The translations under genes were made by a program, and so were the position numbers. Below, one piece after another: positions 36,851 to 47,900 of a stretch of 64,000 nucleotides of DNA. The stretch covers positions 174,402-238,401 of the forward strand of contig VWYX01000120.1 of the NCBI GenBank assembly GCA_013396525.1, in the 5' to 3' direction. The stretch's first letter is position 1. The number at the start of each line of letters is the position of its first letter. A model generated the notes under the pieces. It saw only the letters and a program-made list of their open reading frames with translations, was not told the DNA's origin and made no database searches. The DNA comes from Chaetorhynchus papuensis. Taxonomy: Eukaryota > Chordata > Aves > Passeriformes > Rhipiduridae.

Positions 36851-39417
36851 GCAAGTCTTTAGTTCATTGAAGGCAGAAGCCGCACTCGAAAACATGAGAG
36901 GAAATAGTGTATGTTTCACTGGTAGAGCTGAAACTGAAGCAAAGAGCAAAAATGATGCGGAAAGGCTGTATTTTCTGGGTCCTCTCAGGGAGGAGGAGCC
37001 TTCATATTAATATTTCTTAATCAGGTATTTTGAATAGGTGACACAGATCCTTAGTCCTTGCATTGTCAAGGATTTATAAAGAGACTTTTTACAAAACAAA
37101 AACCAAAACACAACAACCTAATAGTGGTTGGGACACACATTTTTGTGGCACAATGTTCCTTGGTTTTAGTCAAAACTATGCAATGAAGAGCAAGAACAAA
37201 GTGTAAAGAGAAAAAAAAGAAATACATCAAACATCATCTTGGTTTTGAATTTGGCTGTGTACAGGAAGAAGTTAAAATCCGGTTTGAGCTCCAAGCTGTT
37301 TCTGCATTCAGTGCTGCACAACACCGGTTTGAAACGAGGTCTAATTAAACCTTAACTTCTTTGCTGATACCTGCTTTTTAGGTGCAGTTCTATGACTTGT
37401 GATACGTTTTTCCTCTGGCACTTTTCTATGACTGCTTCGTTTTTGTGAGTGTGCATTCACGCTGTGTGTAGTTTTCAAGCAAGCAGTCAAACAAAGTCAT
37501 TTGTAATTGTGAAAGATAAAAGATGCCATAACAGCCTACTAAGAGGACCTAAGGCAGGCAACGATGGATATTTAGAAAAGGACATACAAGGGAAATGGGT
37601 AAAAAAAAAATCTGAAATCCAAACTGCAAAACTCAGAACTCAAAGGTACTTCCATGTGATGAAAGAAAATGCAAAACCAAATACATTAATGAGGCCAAGC
37701 AGAAAGTATAAGTTCTGCAAATGGAGCAGGACACTAAGTGCAAGTCAGTAGAAACAGAATTATGGTGGAAATGGTGGATGTCAGGAGAGGGAAGACACAT
37801 TTTCTTAAGTACCAGGTACTTGAAAGAGTGATAAGATTTTAAGGGTGAAAGTGAGTATGTGCAGGCCATGTACTCATCATATACATTGGCTGAAATAAGG
37901 CAATTAAAAAAAAGGTGTTTGTACATCTATATATAACATTATCTTGACAACCTTTTTCTGGACAATAAGCCAGAGAATGAAGCTGGCCAGTTGGTTCTGA
38001 TAAGTATTCTAAAGCTCAAAAAAGGAAGACAATGATTTTTAATTCTTTATTCTAGAAATACCACTCTCTTCCCTAGAGAGTGGAATAAGATAGGTGTTAC
38101 CTTTTATGCTGGTGAATAATGGTAGATAAGGCTTAAACACGGTGCTGGATATCTTTACATCCACTGACTTTTACATTTTCTTTAGTATATTTGTTTTACA
38201 GTGAAAACCTAGTCTTAGGAGAGTGGCAGTATCAGTTTGATATGCTGCAAAACACTTTCAGGATAACGTGAAAAAAGGAGGCTACTAAAGGTTTTCAAGC
38301 TGCAGCAATAAATTGTAGCAACTAAGAGAGAGGAATGGTTTAAGAACAAACTTATAGGAAGACTTTCCTTTAATAATGGGATGATAAGAGGTAGCATGAG
38401 TGCAATTGTTACTTAGGCTTTTTTATTGGGAGACTTTATGAGGGAATGTCCTGTGGCATTTCTATTTAGTCACAATCCTGTTTTTGCCCACGTTTTGAAG
38501 GGAATAGGAATAGAGAATAAGAGGAGTGATCCTTCTCACTTTCTGAATCCCTGAGTCCTCCTCCTGCTGAGACTTAGATTTCTATAGGACAAAACTCTCT
38601 TGACTTAGCCACTTGAAAGGACATCTTCAAATCAGTTCATGCTCTCAATTATCCTAACAGGTAGAGTCTGCAGTTGAATCAAATTTTGTAGTTAAGCTAT
38701 TTCTTTCATAACTAAATAAGAAGAAGACAGAGAAAATATTTTTATTGGCAAGTGTTTATGGAGGCACTTCATTGTTTGCATCTCTCCAGATTAAATAGAG
38801 AAAGGAAGGGAAATTTATCAAAATAGTAAGAGTAGGAATTTGTGCTCAGATGGAGTCAATTCTACATGATCAATGGGCAAGGTTTCCAGGCTTGATGCTG
38901 CAGAATGGTTTAACCCTATCAAAGTGTAGAGGTTCCTTCATGTGGACTACACAGCCCCACTCAGGGCGTCTTTGATCAGGTGTTTGCAGAGTGGCTCCTC
39001 TCCAGACAAATGCAGGTGTGTTCACATAGGGTTCTCTGGAGCTCTGAGCCCTCCTGCAGCCTGGATAGCACTGCAGGTCTCCAGCTGTCTCTGCCACTGC
39101 TTGCTGAGGTTTGAAGAACACAGCTTTGTTCAAACGTACCAATTTCCAAGAATAGTTATCTCCATCAGTTATAGGAGTGCTTAAAGTCACCGGTTTCTCC
39201 AGAGAGCATTTGCACCAACTTTTCCAGTGTATCTAACACAGAGCTTCCCAGGGTGTAGTGCCCCATTTCAAGCAAGCTAACTCTGAAGCCACAAGCCTAA
39301 AGGCTGTGTTAGTAGAGATAATGCCTTTGGAGACTCGTGCCTGATGGCACAGCGGTGATGCTCTGCTGCTTACAAACTAACATGTTCAAAGGGGTCTTGT
39401 ACTATCCTGAGCACCCA
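36851..39417. other. Unique non-coding sequence
   Basis: A/C-rich low-complexity sequence at 37092-37120 and an A10 run near 37600. The frames at 37449-37926 and 38870-39190 show no domain. No RNA gene was seen. Confidence 0.5.
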
Positions 39418-39470
39418 GTCATAGAGTTACAGAATAATTTGGGAAGGGACATTCAAAAGTCCGTCTCTTA
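39418..39470 (-). mobile_element. CR1 LINE 3' end fragment, reverse orientation
   Basis: GTCATAGAGTTACAGAATAA followed by TTTGGGAAGGGACATTCAAA is a diverged reverse complement of the CR1 3' terminus with its octamer repeats. The 3' end is at 39418. It carries more mutations than the copy at 5612. Only the tail survives. Confidence 0.75.
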
Positions 39471-39640
39471 GTGTAGTTATACCCCTCTTCCTAATTAGAG
39501 AAAAGACTACTTTCAAGAGAATACTGGTTTATTTAAAATTAAGTATATTCATTTAAGATTTTTCCACACATTTATGCATAATTTTTTTTCTTATAAGTTC
39601 CTGCACCCTTAGTAATTTAATTTACTATGGTGGGGTTTGT

Positions 39641-39688
39641 GGTTTTGATTGTTTTGTTTTGTTTTGTTTTGTTTTGTTTTGTTTTGTT
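39641..39688. repeat. (GTTTT)n microsatellite
   Basis: Seven perfect GTTTT units (39651-39685), preceded by a degenerate unit. The length suggests it is polymorphic. Confidence 0.95.
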
Positions 39689-40232
39689 GAGGGGTTATTT
39701 GTTGGTACTCTCTACCCCCAGATATCCCCTAGGAAAATTGGTGAGGTTTAAGTGCACCTATTTTGTAAATCAGGTTGATCAAATGCATACATACTTAGTG
39801 GAGAAAGCAGACACTTTAAAGACAGTTTATTTTAAGGAACTTGACATTTTCATTATGGAGGAGGTGTACCTTGAAACTGTTACAGAATTAAATACGAGGG
39901 TAAATGTAGAGTAATTTTTTCAGTGCAGTGGTGTTCCGTCTAAGTGGTGGGGGTCTGTTTCTTTTTTAAAGGCTCCATAATTCTCAAAAGTTTTATGAAT
40001 TCAAAAGCAGTCACTCTGGTGAGAAAAGTAGGTAAAATGCAAGGGTATCTGGAGGATAACTGAAATTTTTTCCCCACTTACAAGGTAAAACTTGTAACCA
40101 ACACGAGAAAATGTTATAATAAAACCAGCTAGCTAGAAGCCTAAATCTAAGCCCATCGCTATGGTCAGAAGAACACTGACCTAGGACTGCACACGAGGTG
40201 TAAACAGCCCTTGCACAAAATAAAGGATATTT

Positions 40233-40252
40233 GATGCCATCTAGTGGCACTG
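40233..40252 (-). promoter_or_regulatory. CTCF-like binding site
   Basis: On the minus strand the sequence reads GTGCCACTAGATGGCATC. This aligns with the CTCF core CCACYAGRKGGC, including the CCAC, AG and GGC positions that matter most for zinc-finger contacts. Variants with CTAGATGGC are frequent among known vertebrate sites. Occupancy cannot be judged from sequence. Confidence 0.5.
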
Positions 40253-40921
40253 CGGAAAGACGGCAGCAGCAGCTTTGTAAAAGCCAGAACGTGTTGTTTG
40301 CCAGTGCCTGTTGTGTCTTTAGCCCTTCGGCCCATTGCTGACGTGCATGCGGAAATCTAACTACAGCAGCACTATGTAGGAAACTCCACAGTTTAATTTA
40401 CTAAAGGTTCTGACTGAATAAACACGGGGTTATTTCAGTGTTTTTCCTTTCTTGCCCATTTTGTCTCAAGCCTGCCACGAGTGGTAATACCTCTATGGTT
40501 TATACTCCTAGAAAATGCGCCAAATTTCTAGGTTTAAGAAATACATAAAATATCAGAAGATGAAAGTACCAAGCAATTTGAAGGTAGAGAATGACTTCTT
40601 TAAAGCTAATCACACTTGCTGAAACATTAAATCTATTACATTTAAACAAATTAGACTAATTAAGTATTAATAATATATAATTGCCTTTTTCAGGATAAAA
40701 TATTAATAGAATTGTCAAAGAAGGTGACATTTCCAATGTTAGCTACGTGATATAACGCTATGAGCCTACTGACAATTTCTGTTCATAAATCATGTACATT
40801 CCTTGGAAAAAAGATAACATCCCATTTTACAATCTCTAGTGCAAATTAAATAGTAGGTTCTCCTGCAGCCGCATGTGAAGGCACCACATACAAACCATCA
40901 ACCACTGCCAACGCCAAGCCA

Positions 40922-40941
40922 TGTGTGTGTATGTGTGTGTA
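40922..40941. repeat. Short (TG)n with TATG interruption
   Basis: TGTGTGTGTATGTGTGTGTA; short simple repeat. Confidence 0.85.
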
Positions 40942-41196
40942 TGGCAGGGAGAGAGTGCTAAAGAACCACTGCACTTTAGTGCCTGCTGTTTTAGGGTCTT
41001 TATATGGAACTTTCTAGAGTGTCACAGCCCGGTTTTAAAGGAGCCTTAATTCATTTTTGCCTATGAAATCAGCCTAAAGACCTCCAGACACTGCATTGTT
41101 AAATGGAATCAAGCAGCAGCTTCCAAGAGGGACTGCCTCTCTCCTTGCTGAAATATGCCAAATTCCAATTATTTCTAGTCTGACCAGCTAGAAGTC

Positions 41197-41250
41197 AAAT
41201 AAAAAGAAAATAAAACAAACAAAATCTAAGAACCAAAACCAAAAAACCCC
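41197..41250. repeat. A-rich low-complexity tract
   Basis: Mostly A with scattered C and CC (AAATAAAAAGAAAATAAAAC and following). It is not preceded by a recognisable retrotransposed sequence. Confidence 0.75.
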
Positions 41251-42123
41251 AAATTCATGAGGTTTTTTCACCAGAGATTTCAGCTGTCATTTTTCAAATA
41301 CACAGTATATGAGTATTTTCTAGAGCAAGTGAATTTCAAACTCTCTTCTTTTTGGGGCTGATGAGCTTGGGTCTAACTTTCTGCTTTACAGTTCTCTGTG
41401 TGAAAGTTGCAGCACAGGAAATGGCAGCAAATAAATACCAAAAAAACATCTTGCTGAATGAGCTTTTTACAGACAGTGTGATATGAACTTTCTTTGCAGT
41501 GGGAAAGGATGAAGCAGCTGATAATGAAGCATGCACGTGGACAACTAAAAATTATTAGATGCTTTCCCTAGGATGGGCCAGATACTGTGTGAAATCCAGG
41601 CAAACAAGGAAATTTAATGCCTTGAAATGGGCAAACTCAAAGAATGTAAGTGGCTAGAGTACCGATTAGACTGTCAAAGGTACAGGGATGGTATTGTTTA
41701 CTGAGTGCTCCTGGACCTTACCATCATTGCTTGTGCAAACATGCCAAGCACTGATCTGAGTTCCAGGTTTGCTGTCTTTGGCTGTGTGTTCCAGCTCCTG
41801 GTCACTCTCTGTGAGTGTCTCTTCCATGGGATGTTTGGTCATAGGGCGGGTAAACCCTTTGAGGCTGCCCATTGCTGCCTTCTCCTTCCTCCACTGTGGT
41901 ACCAGATGTGGTTATGATGTCTCCAAAGTGCAGGAGAACCTCCCAGGGGCAAACACAGACATGTAGTTTATGTTACCTACAAAGGTTATGTGCAAAGGTG
42001 GAGGGAAATCTGCTGAGTTGGGAAATCTGAGTCCATTTCCTGTGACAAGAGTAACTTCTGTTACTTATGTGACAGATGTTTCTGGTTTGTTGTGCCCTTA
42101 AGTGCCTTGAACCACCAGAAATA

Positions 42124-42250
42124 TCCTTGCCCTAAGGAATTCACAAGATGTAGAAGGAAAGTAGGTATCAAACTCCATTGCTTATTCACAGGTAGGGAAT
42201 TGAGTTACAAAGAGTGAGTAGTTCAAAATAGCACAGGGAGGTCTCTATCC
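42124..42250 (+). mobile_element. Ancient MIR-like SINE relic, 3' part
   Basis: CTAAGGAATTCACAAGATG, then TTGCTTATTCACAGGTAGGG, AATTGAGTTACAAAGAGTGA, GTAGTTCAAAATAGCACAGG and GAGGTCTCT, follow the order of the MIR-type block 'ATTTTACAGATGGGGAAACTGAGGCACAGAGAGGTTAAGT..TTGCCCAAGGTCACACAG'. Many substitutions but few gaps. Assignment is to the MIR-like group only; the exact subfamily needs a profile search. Confidence 0.57.
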
Positions 42251-45200
42251 AAACTGGAAAGTGGCCCTGCAGTTTGAGGCTATGGGTTGAGAACATCCAG
42301 CCTACATGGATGTATTTATTTGGTCATATAGGTATTTGTCACTTATTTATGAACACTTCATCTAACAACTGCAGCAATTCACTGCTGCTCCTGCTCAGCT
42401 GTAGTATTTGACATCAGAATTTTAGTCCCTTTACATCTTGGGTAAATTGTGTATCTCTGTATGAGTTCCAGGGAGTAAGGACGGACATAGAACATGCACG
42501 CAACCTAGAAACTAGAAGATGAATTTCACTGGAAGAGAATATGAAGTCAAAATGCATTATCAGTAGTGGGAACAAAACAGAAAATGGTTTTCAAATGAAG
42601 ATCTATAACCTTCCAAAAGTCATTACATGGTATGGTGGCCTCCAGTAGCAATGACTTAATTTAATGGCCAGGATATCCTAAATTACTGGATAAAACACCA
42701 GATGATGATGTGATAAGAGTACCCAGATTTCATTACATGTGTCAGGAGTGGTCTTTTACTTCTGAATGGCAAACCAGACTCTCATCTCAAAGCCTCACAG
42801 TATGCTGCACAGTTTAATTTAATGACCCGTGTATCTTTAGGGGGGAACAGTTTTATACGTTTTTGAGATAGCATAAATTCAAGTTCTCATTTCTTTATGA
42901 AGTCAGTTGATTCAGAGGGAGAAAATGCTGCCAAAACTAAAGGCCTTAAAAGTCATCCAAACAGATCCTTGCTCTCCTTCTGGAAGCAGCTCATATAATA
43001 ACATCTTACTGCTCATTTTTTCTCAGACTTTCAGTGCTCAAGGTTTTTTGTTTGTTTATTTGTTTTCTCCAATGGTACTAGAAATTCCCTGAGGTGCTGT
43101 TTCCTGTTAATTGAAAGAGAAGCTAAAGACAGCTCCTTTCAGTGCCAATTACCTTGGATATATCAAGCAATTTATTTGTTTTTCAGGCAGACAGCCTTCT
43201 TCCACTGGATACATATCAGGGGAAACAAAACCTTTTTCTCACATACTGCAGATTGCAGGTCAGGTCTGTAGTGGCAACAAGTAAGAATAGTGGAAAAAGA
43301 AGTTCCGACATACACACACACCCACCAAAAAAAGCTGATGCACGAGTGCAAAGATAAATGCCATTGATTAACATGAGAAGTGACTTGAGGGTACATTTTT
43401 ATTGACTTTTACAAGGCAGCTAACGTGCCACACTTTCCCTGAATCCAAGTCTAAGTCACTAGAAAGGAACTCACGATCTACTAATTTTTTGGGTGTGATT
43501 TTAGATTAGTCATATCCCTCAAATTTGGTTGAATTACTAGGATTGGGTCAGCCATGGTTCATCTGTGTGGGTATGAGAACATAATGTGTGTTCTTATTTT
43601 TCTTTTATAGGTTTTTCCTGCTGATTTCTGAGAAACTAGTCTTTTAACCTCTTATCTATCAGGCATGAAATCTCTCTTTATCTCCTATTTTTATTCACGA
43701 GGCCGAGTACTAGCTTACTGATATCAACCCTTTCTTGCCAATTTCCAAATGCATCCTAGCCTTCAGACTCATTTTCTCCTATCCAGGCCTACTTTTATTG
43801 CAGGAAAATTCGAGTGGGCTTAACTGAACATATGTCTGTTGGATCTAGCTGAGACACAAGCCCTAGTAAACCAAGTTACTTAACCACCCAGCAAGTTTCT
43901 TGTGGTGTTGCCTGTGGCTGTGAGAAGAGACTGAAAAGATCTGACTGCCCACAGTGCAAAACACTTCTTTCTAAAAGAGGAAACTGAAAAACTTCCTGGC
44001 TTTCACATCTGCCTCTAAGTTACCCTTCTGAGTACTAGGATGAGCAAGGCAAAAAGCCAAGGGTTAATGGACCATTCTCTCTGCAACTTCTGTGGGAGTT
44101 TACACCACCAGTTGCAGAAATCTGTCAGCAACTGCTCAGTTACTAGACAAGCAGCTGAAGAGGGTACGTGCTTTTTGACCTAGAGATTCCTTACATCCCC
44201 TTTGGTACATCTCAAGGAGACACTACTGGTACAGAAAAGGACCAGGAAGCAGATCCTTTATACAATCTTGTAAGTGCAATGAGAAACAGAGTCCTGAGTT
44301 GAGCCTAAAGATCCCACAGAGAAACTTGAAAAGAAGAGTAAGGGCTCAGTCATTTCAGACTTAATTCCCTGTTCATTTCAGTCCATCTCTCAATAATTTG
44401 AGCACAAATGCAACTCTAAGCAGGACAGCATGACACTGAGACCAGTTTAAGTGTTGGACACGTGACAGAATCAAGCTAGGCAATGAGATACAGAATGCAA
44501 ATAGGCTCAGGTCTAATAGGAACCCAGTCTGACAGGGATCTTGTAACTGGTGTGACTTAGAGGTGCCTTTTCAGTGCAGCGCATGGCTACAAACTGTAGT
44601 GTGAGATGTTGTAACTGGAGCTGTCTGAAAATAGGAACAGGTGTCTGCAGTGCTAGTCACTGGAGCAAGCCCTGATTCCCAAACCTCTGTTCACCTGCAT
44701 GGTTTGTGTCTGGCTTTGATAACACCCTGAGCCACATGTGCATTGCACAGACTTATCCTGGAAGTGGTGGAGGATGGTGCAGAAATCTAGCTGGCTGGAT
44801 CCCAGTTCATCAGGGCAAAGAGTTTTCAACATTATAGTGCAAAAAGCCATTTGCTGCCAAATGCTGGTAGTGCAGGACAGGGATGGAAATCCTGGTCTAC
44901 ACACCGCCATGCAAATATAGGGCTGCTGGTTTTGTTCATGCTCTGAGAGAAGGGACATGTGAGCTAAAATAATGAGTAATTCCAAATAATGTGCTGAGAA
45001 TCCTTTCTGAAAACGGGGGGAGAAATATGCATTCTCAGTCTTGCGCATAGAGATAGGGATGTAGCAGACGTAGCAAGACAACATCTATAAGCAGGGGCAA
45101 AAATTGTCCTTTTCTGCATCCCAAAATGGGGCAGAAATTCTCTGCTGCAAGTATATGCACTTCTAAACACTTCAAATCCAAATCAAAGCAAAATGCTTTA

Positions 45201-46027
45201 TAAAATTAAGTGAAAAGGCTTTGACACACGGATAATATACAGGATCCACTGACTGTACTTTCATGTGATGTTGAACCAGCTATTTTAAATCCCATATATA
45301 GGACACATGGCTTATTCATCCATTTAAAAATAGTTAAACTGTGTTTGGGAAGCAGGATGCTGAGACTAGCTTGAAGCTAGGTTGCATGTTACCTCTCATT
45401 TTTAGTGTCTTGAAAGAAGATTTTTGCAGTTAAAGAGATTTTTCATTATGTTTCTGTGGAATAACAATGACATCCAGTGGCTGGCTACTTTAATAATACA
45501 TATGTATCTTCTGCAGGTATAATAGGCTATGATAAAATTTCTGTGGGGTCTTTTCATTGTGGTAGCAGAGAGTCCTTTCTTGGCAAATTTGTCAGTGAGG
45601 GTTTTGGGGTAGGGGACCTGAGGGATGTAGGTTGGGCGTGAAAAGTCACAGTGCTTTAATAAGGCCCTACAACAAGAAAGTGAGTTGCACTTTACTGGTA
45701 CCTTAATGCCAGTTTAGCTTCAGGGAAGAATAAGGTATTGTAGTTTCTTCATTCCCAAATTCTTCTAAAGAGACTTAAACCCAGATTTCTTTTGTAATAA
45801 TGGAAACCCACAGTGGGCTAGGCAGCTGCTCTGTCCTATACCCCCTTCTCTTATTTAAAAGTGTAAATCTAAAATTTACGTGTTTTGACATCATCGTGTT
45901 TCGCCTGTTTTCAATTTTTTAAATGTCTTTTTGCTGGCCCATCAACGTTCTTTAGGCTGCCCTGAGGCATCCTTAACTTACATACCAACAAAGTGTATTT
46001 CTTTTAGGTTTTTTTCCTACTTAATAA
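42251..46027. other. Unique non-coding sequence
   Basis: The 143-codon minus frame at 44653-45084 is the longest in the window, but shows no domain, signal peptide or splice context that I recognise. No RNA gene or mobile element was identified in this stretch. Confidence 0.5.
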
Positions 46028-46041
46028 GTTACCATAGCAAC
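46028..46041. promoter_or_regulatory. RFX X-box-like site
   Basis: GTTACCATAGCAAC is an inverted pair of RFX half-sites (GTTACC / GCAAC with a 2-3-nt spacer), an excellent fit to the X-box consensus. The first 13 bases recur exactly at 49880. Confidence 0.42.
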
Positions 46042-47299
46042 TACCACTCACATGGTATTTATTGCCATGGGATTTAGTTGCATTTCCTTTTAATAACAAG
46101 AGCCTTAAAACAGTTGCACGTTGTGCAATTTTCTCTTAGTTTATTTTGTAGCAGAAAATTATATACTTTTATATCTTTCTCTCAGTGACTGCTTCATTTG
46201 TGTATTAAAATGTAGTTTGTCTTCTTCCTTTTAAATGAAGTCTTCCAAGAACCTCAACGGGGCAAAGATACAGGGTGGAAAATAATTTCTCAGAGAAAAA
46301 GGCTTAGGTGCATATTGGACAAAAGAGAATTGGATGTCTGAGGAGTGGGAACATGTTTGAATAGCAAACATAGGGACTTGGGACTTGTTGTAAGGTACGT
46401 TTGTTCCACTCCCACCTGCTTCCTCTGGCTTCCCTGGGGTAAAGCTGTGACTCCAGTAAAGCAGAAGCTAAAATACCCCCTTTCTGTGATAGGCTGGGTA
46501 GACTAGTTTAATGAACAATTCCAGAATTTGAATATGGATGTAGGCTGAAAGAGGAGAAATTGTAAGTGATCTCCAATATGGTATTTTGCCTACTAATCAG
46601 ACAATGCAAAAAGAGCAGCAGTCTATGTAGCTTAACAAAGCATTTCCAGACAAGTACTAAGCTGAGATCTTCTTTGGAGCAAAAATGCTTTTGTCTATTA
46701 TTAGTCCATTTCTTGTCTCATGGAGTCAGTATTGCTTGAGCACAGATCCTAAAAGAAAAGAAAATCAACCTGGTGTAGACTTATGGCCAGAACCTTCAGC
46801 TCCTGCTCGTTTAACAGCCATCAGTCTGACTGCAGTCAGGAGATCTCATGATGGAGTTTTTTGCTTGAACAGGTCTAGCTGCTCAGCGAGGTGCAGTTAT
46901 ATGGAGACTGCTGCTTCTTTTGCTACACAAATGCAATTCATTGCATGCAATGTGACATGCAATAACCAGTAGCAGTGTAGTGTGCTGGAAGTATTCACAG
47001 AAATCAAAGAAAGTTTTGTTTCGAGTAAACAGGAGACATTAGCTGATCTAATACTGTTCTTGAGATGAACTAGGATACTCGAGGGCCATTGCTCACAGAT
47101 AAATTTATAACATTCTTGTATAGCTCCTGTAACAAGGATGTTACGAAGTTTGCTCATGTCTCTGTAAGTATAATTTAATGTTGCACACTAACTAATATAT
47201 CTGCAAATTAATCTCATTAAGCCATCATGCTCAACACTACTTTGTTTACCTGAAAATAGCTGTTACAAGCCCTTCTATCACACCTTGAGTAATCAAAAC
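46042..47299. other. Unique non-coding sequence
   Basis: No feature recognised. The 95-codon plus frame at 46685-46972 and the 86-codon minus frame at 46897-47157 lack domains. Confidence 0.5.
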
Positions 47300-47900
47300 T
47301 AATCCTCTCAGCCATTCTTCTAACAACCTATCATTACTCTTGTGGATTATCTCTACCCTCCTTACATTTTCTTTCAAGTGTAGTGTCCAAAAGTGGGCAC
47401 AAGATTCCTGCTGTGACCTCCCAGTGCTGAATAGATTTGAATAATCAACCACTCCGTCTTGTTTCTCACAGTCTGACTAATCCTTCTCCAAATTACATTG
47501 TCTTTCTGGGTCTCTGTTCATTTTGTGGTCTGCTGCAGTCATTCCATTTATTTTTCTTCAGTGCAACATTTTGCATCAATCTTTACTGAATTATCTTATG
47601 CATTTCAAATAATTTCTTCAATTATCAGCATGATCTTTCATTCTAGTTACATCCTCCAAGTACCAACAGCTTGTCCTGTTGGTGTTTCCTTCAGTGAATG
47701 TTTGCTGAGTGTTATTTGCAAGGATTCCTGCAGTGGTAGAGACAGGGTAGATGCAGGGATGATAACATTTTAATTGAAGATTTTCCAACCAGCTGAGGAC
47801 CCATGTGACAATAATTTCAGTGAGACAGCATTTCCCTGGTGTGTCAAGTTGTATCACAGGAGATTGTTCTGTCAGAGCACTCTGACTTGATAAAATCAAA
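47300..47900 (-). mobile_element. Long ancient CR1-type LINE relic (reverse transcriptase region)
   Basis: Read on the minus strand, 47897-47881 encodes the start of the CR1 reverse-transcriptase 'DF.K' segment. This is followed by the conserved AGGGAAATGCTG...ATTATTGTCACATGGGTCC and CAGCTGGTTGGAAAA blocks (about 47845-47780), where the family has its W..NWLEN motif. Further downstream in the sense direction come the stretch near 47640-47560 that is typical of the CR1 'FNIEKC..LH' region, and the AGCACTGGGAGGTCACAG / GTGCCCACTTTTGGACACTA blocks (about 47430-47380). Stops and frameshifts are frequent, and the catalytic aspartate segment is too eroded for me to place. It is inactive and highly diverged. 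It is similar in age class to the relic at 21350, but in the opposite orientation. Confidence 0.85.

Larger units (their letters stand above)
39689..42123. other. Non-coding sequence
   Basis: Contains the CTCF-like site at 40233, the TG repeat at 40922 and an A-rich tract at 41197-41250. The piece at 40600-40730 is A+T-rich with clustered TAATTA-type cores. No gene was recognised. Confidence 0.5.

Noticed and set aside
44653..45084. 143-codon minus-strand open frame, longest in the window
   Set aside because: No domain, signal peptide, splice context or codon bias recognised. At about 40% G+C, a rough expectation is around one frame of this size in 64 kb read in six frames.
45485..45503. GACATCCAGTGGC as a CTCF-like core
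   Set aside because: Departs from the consensus at key positions; much weaker than the site at 40233.
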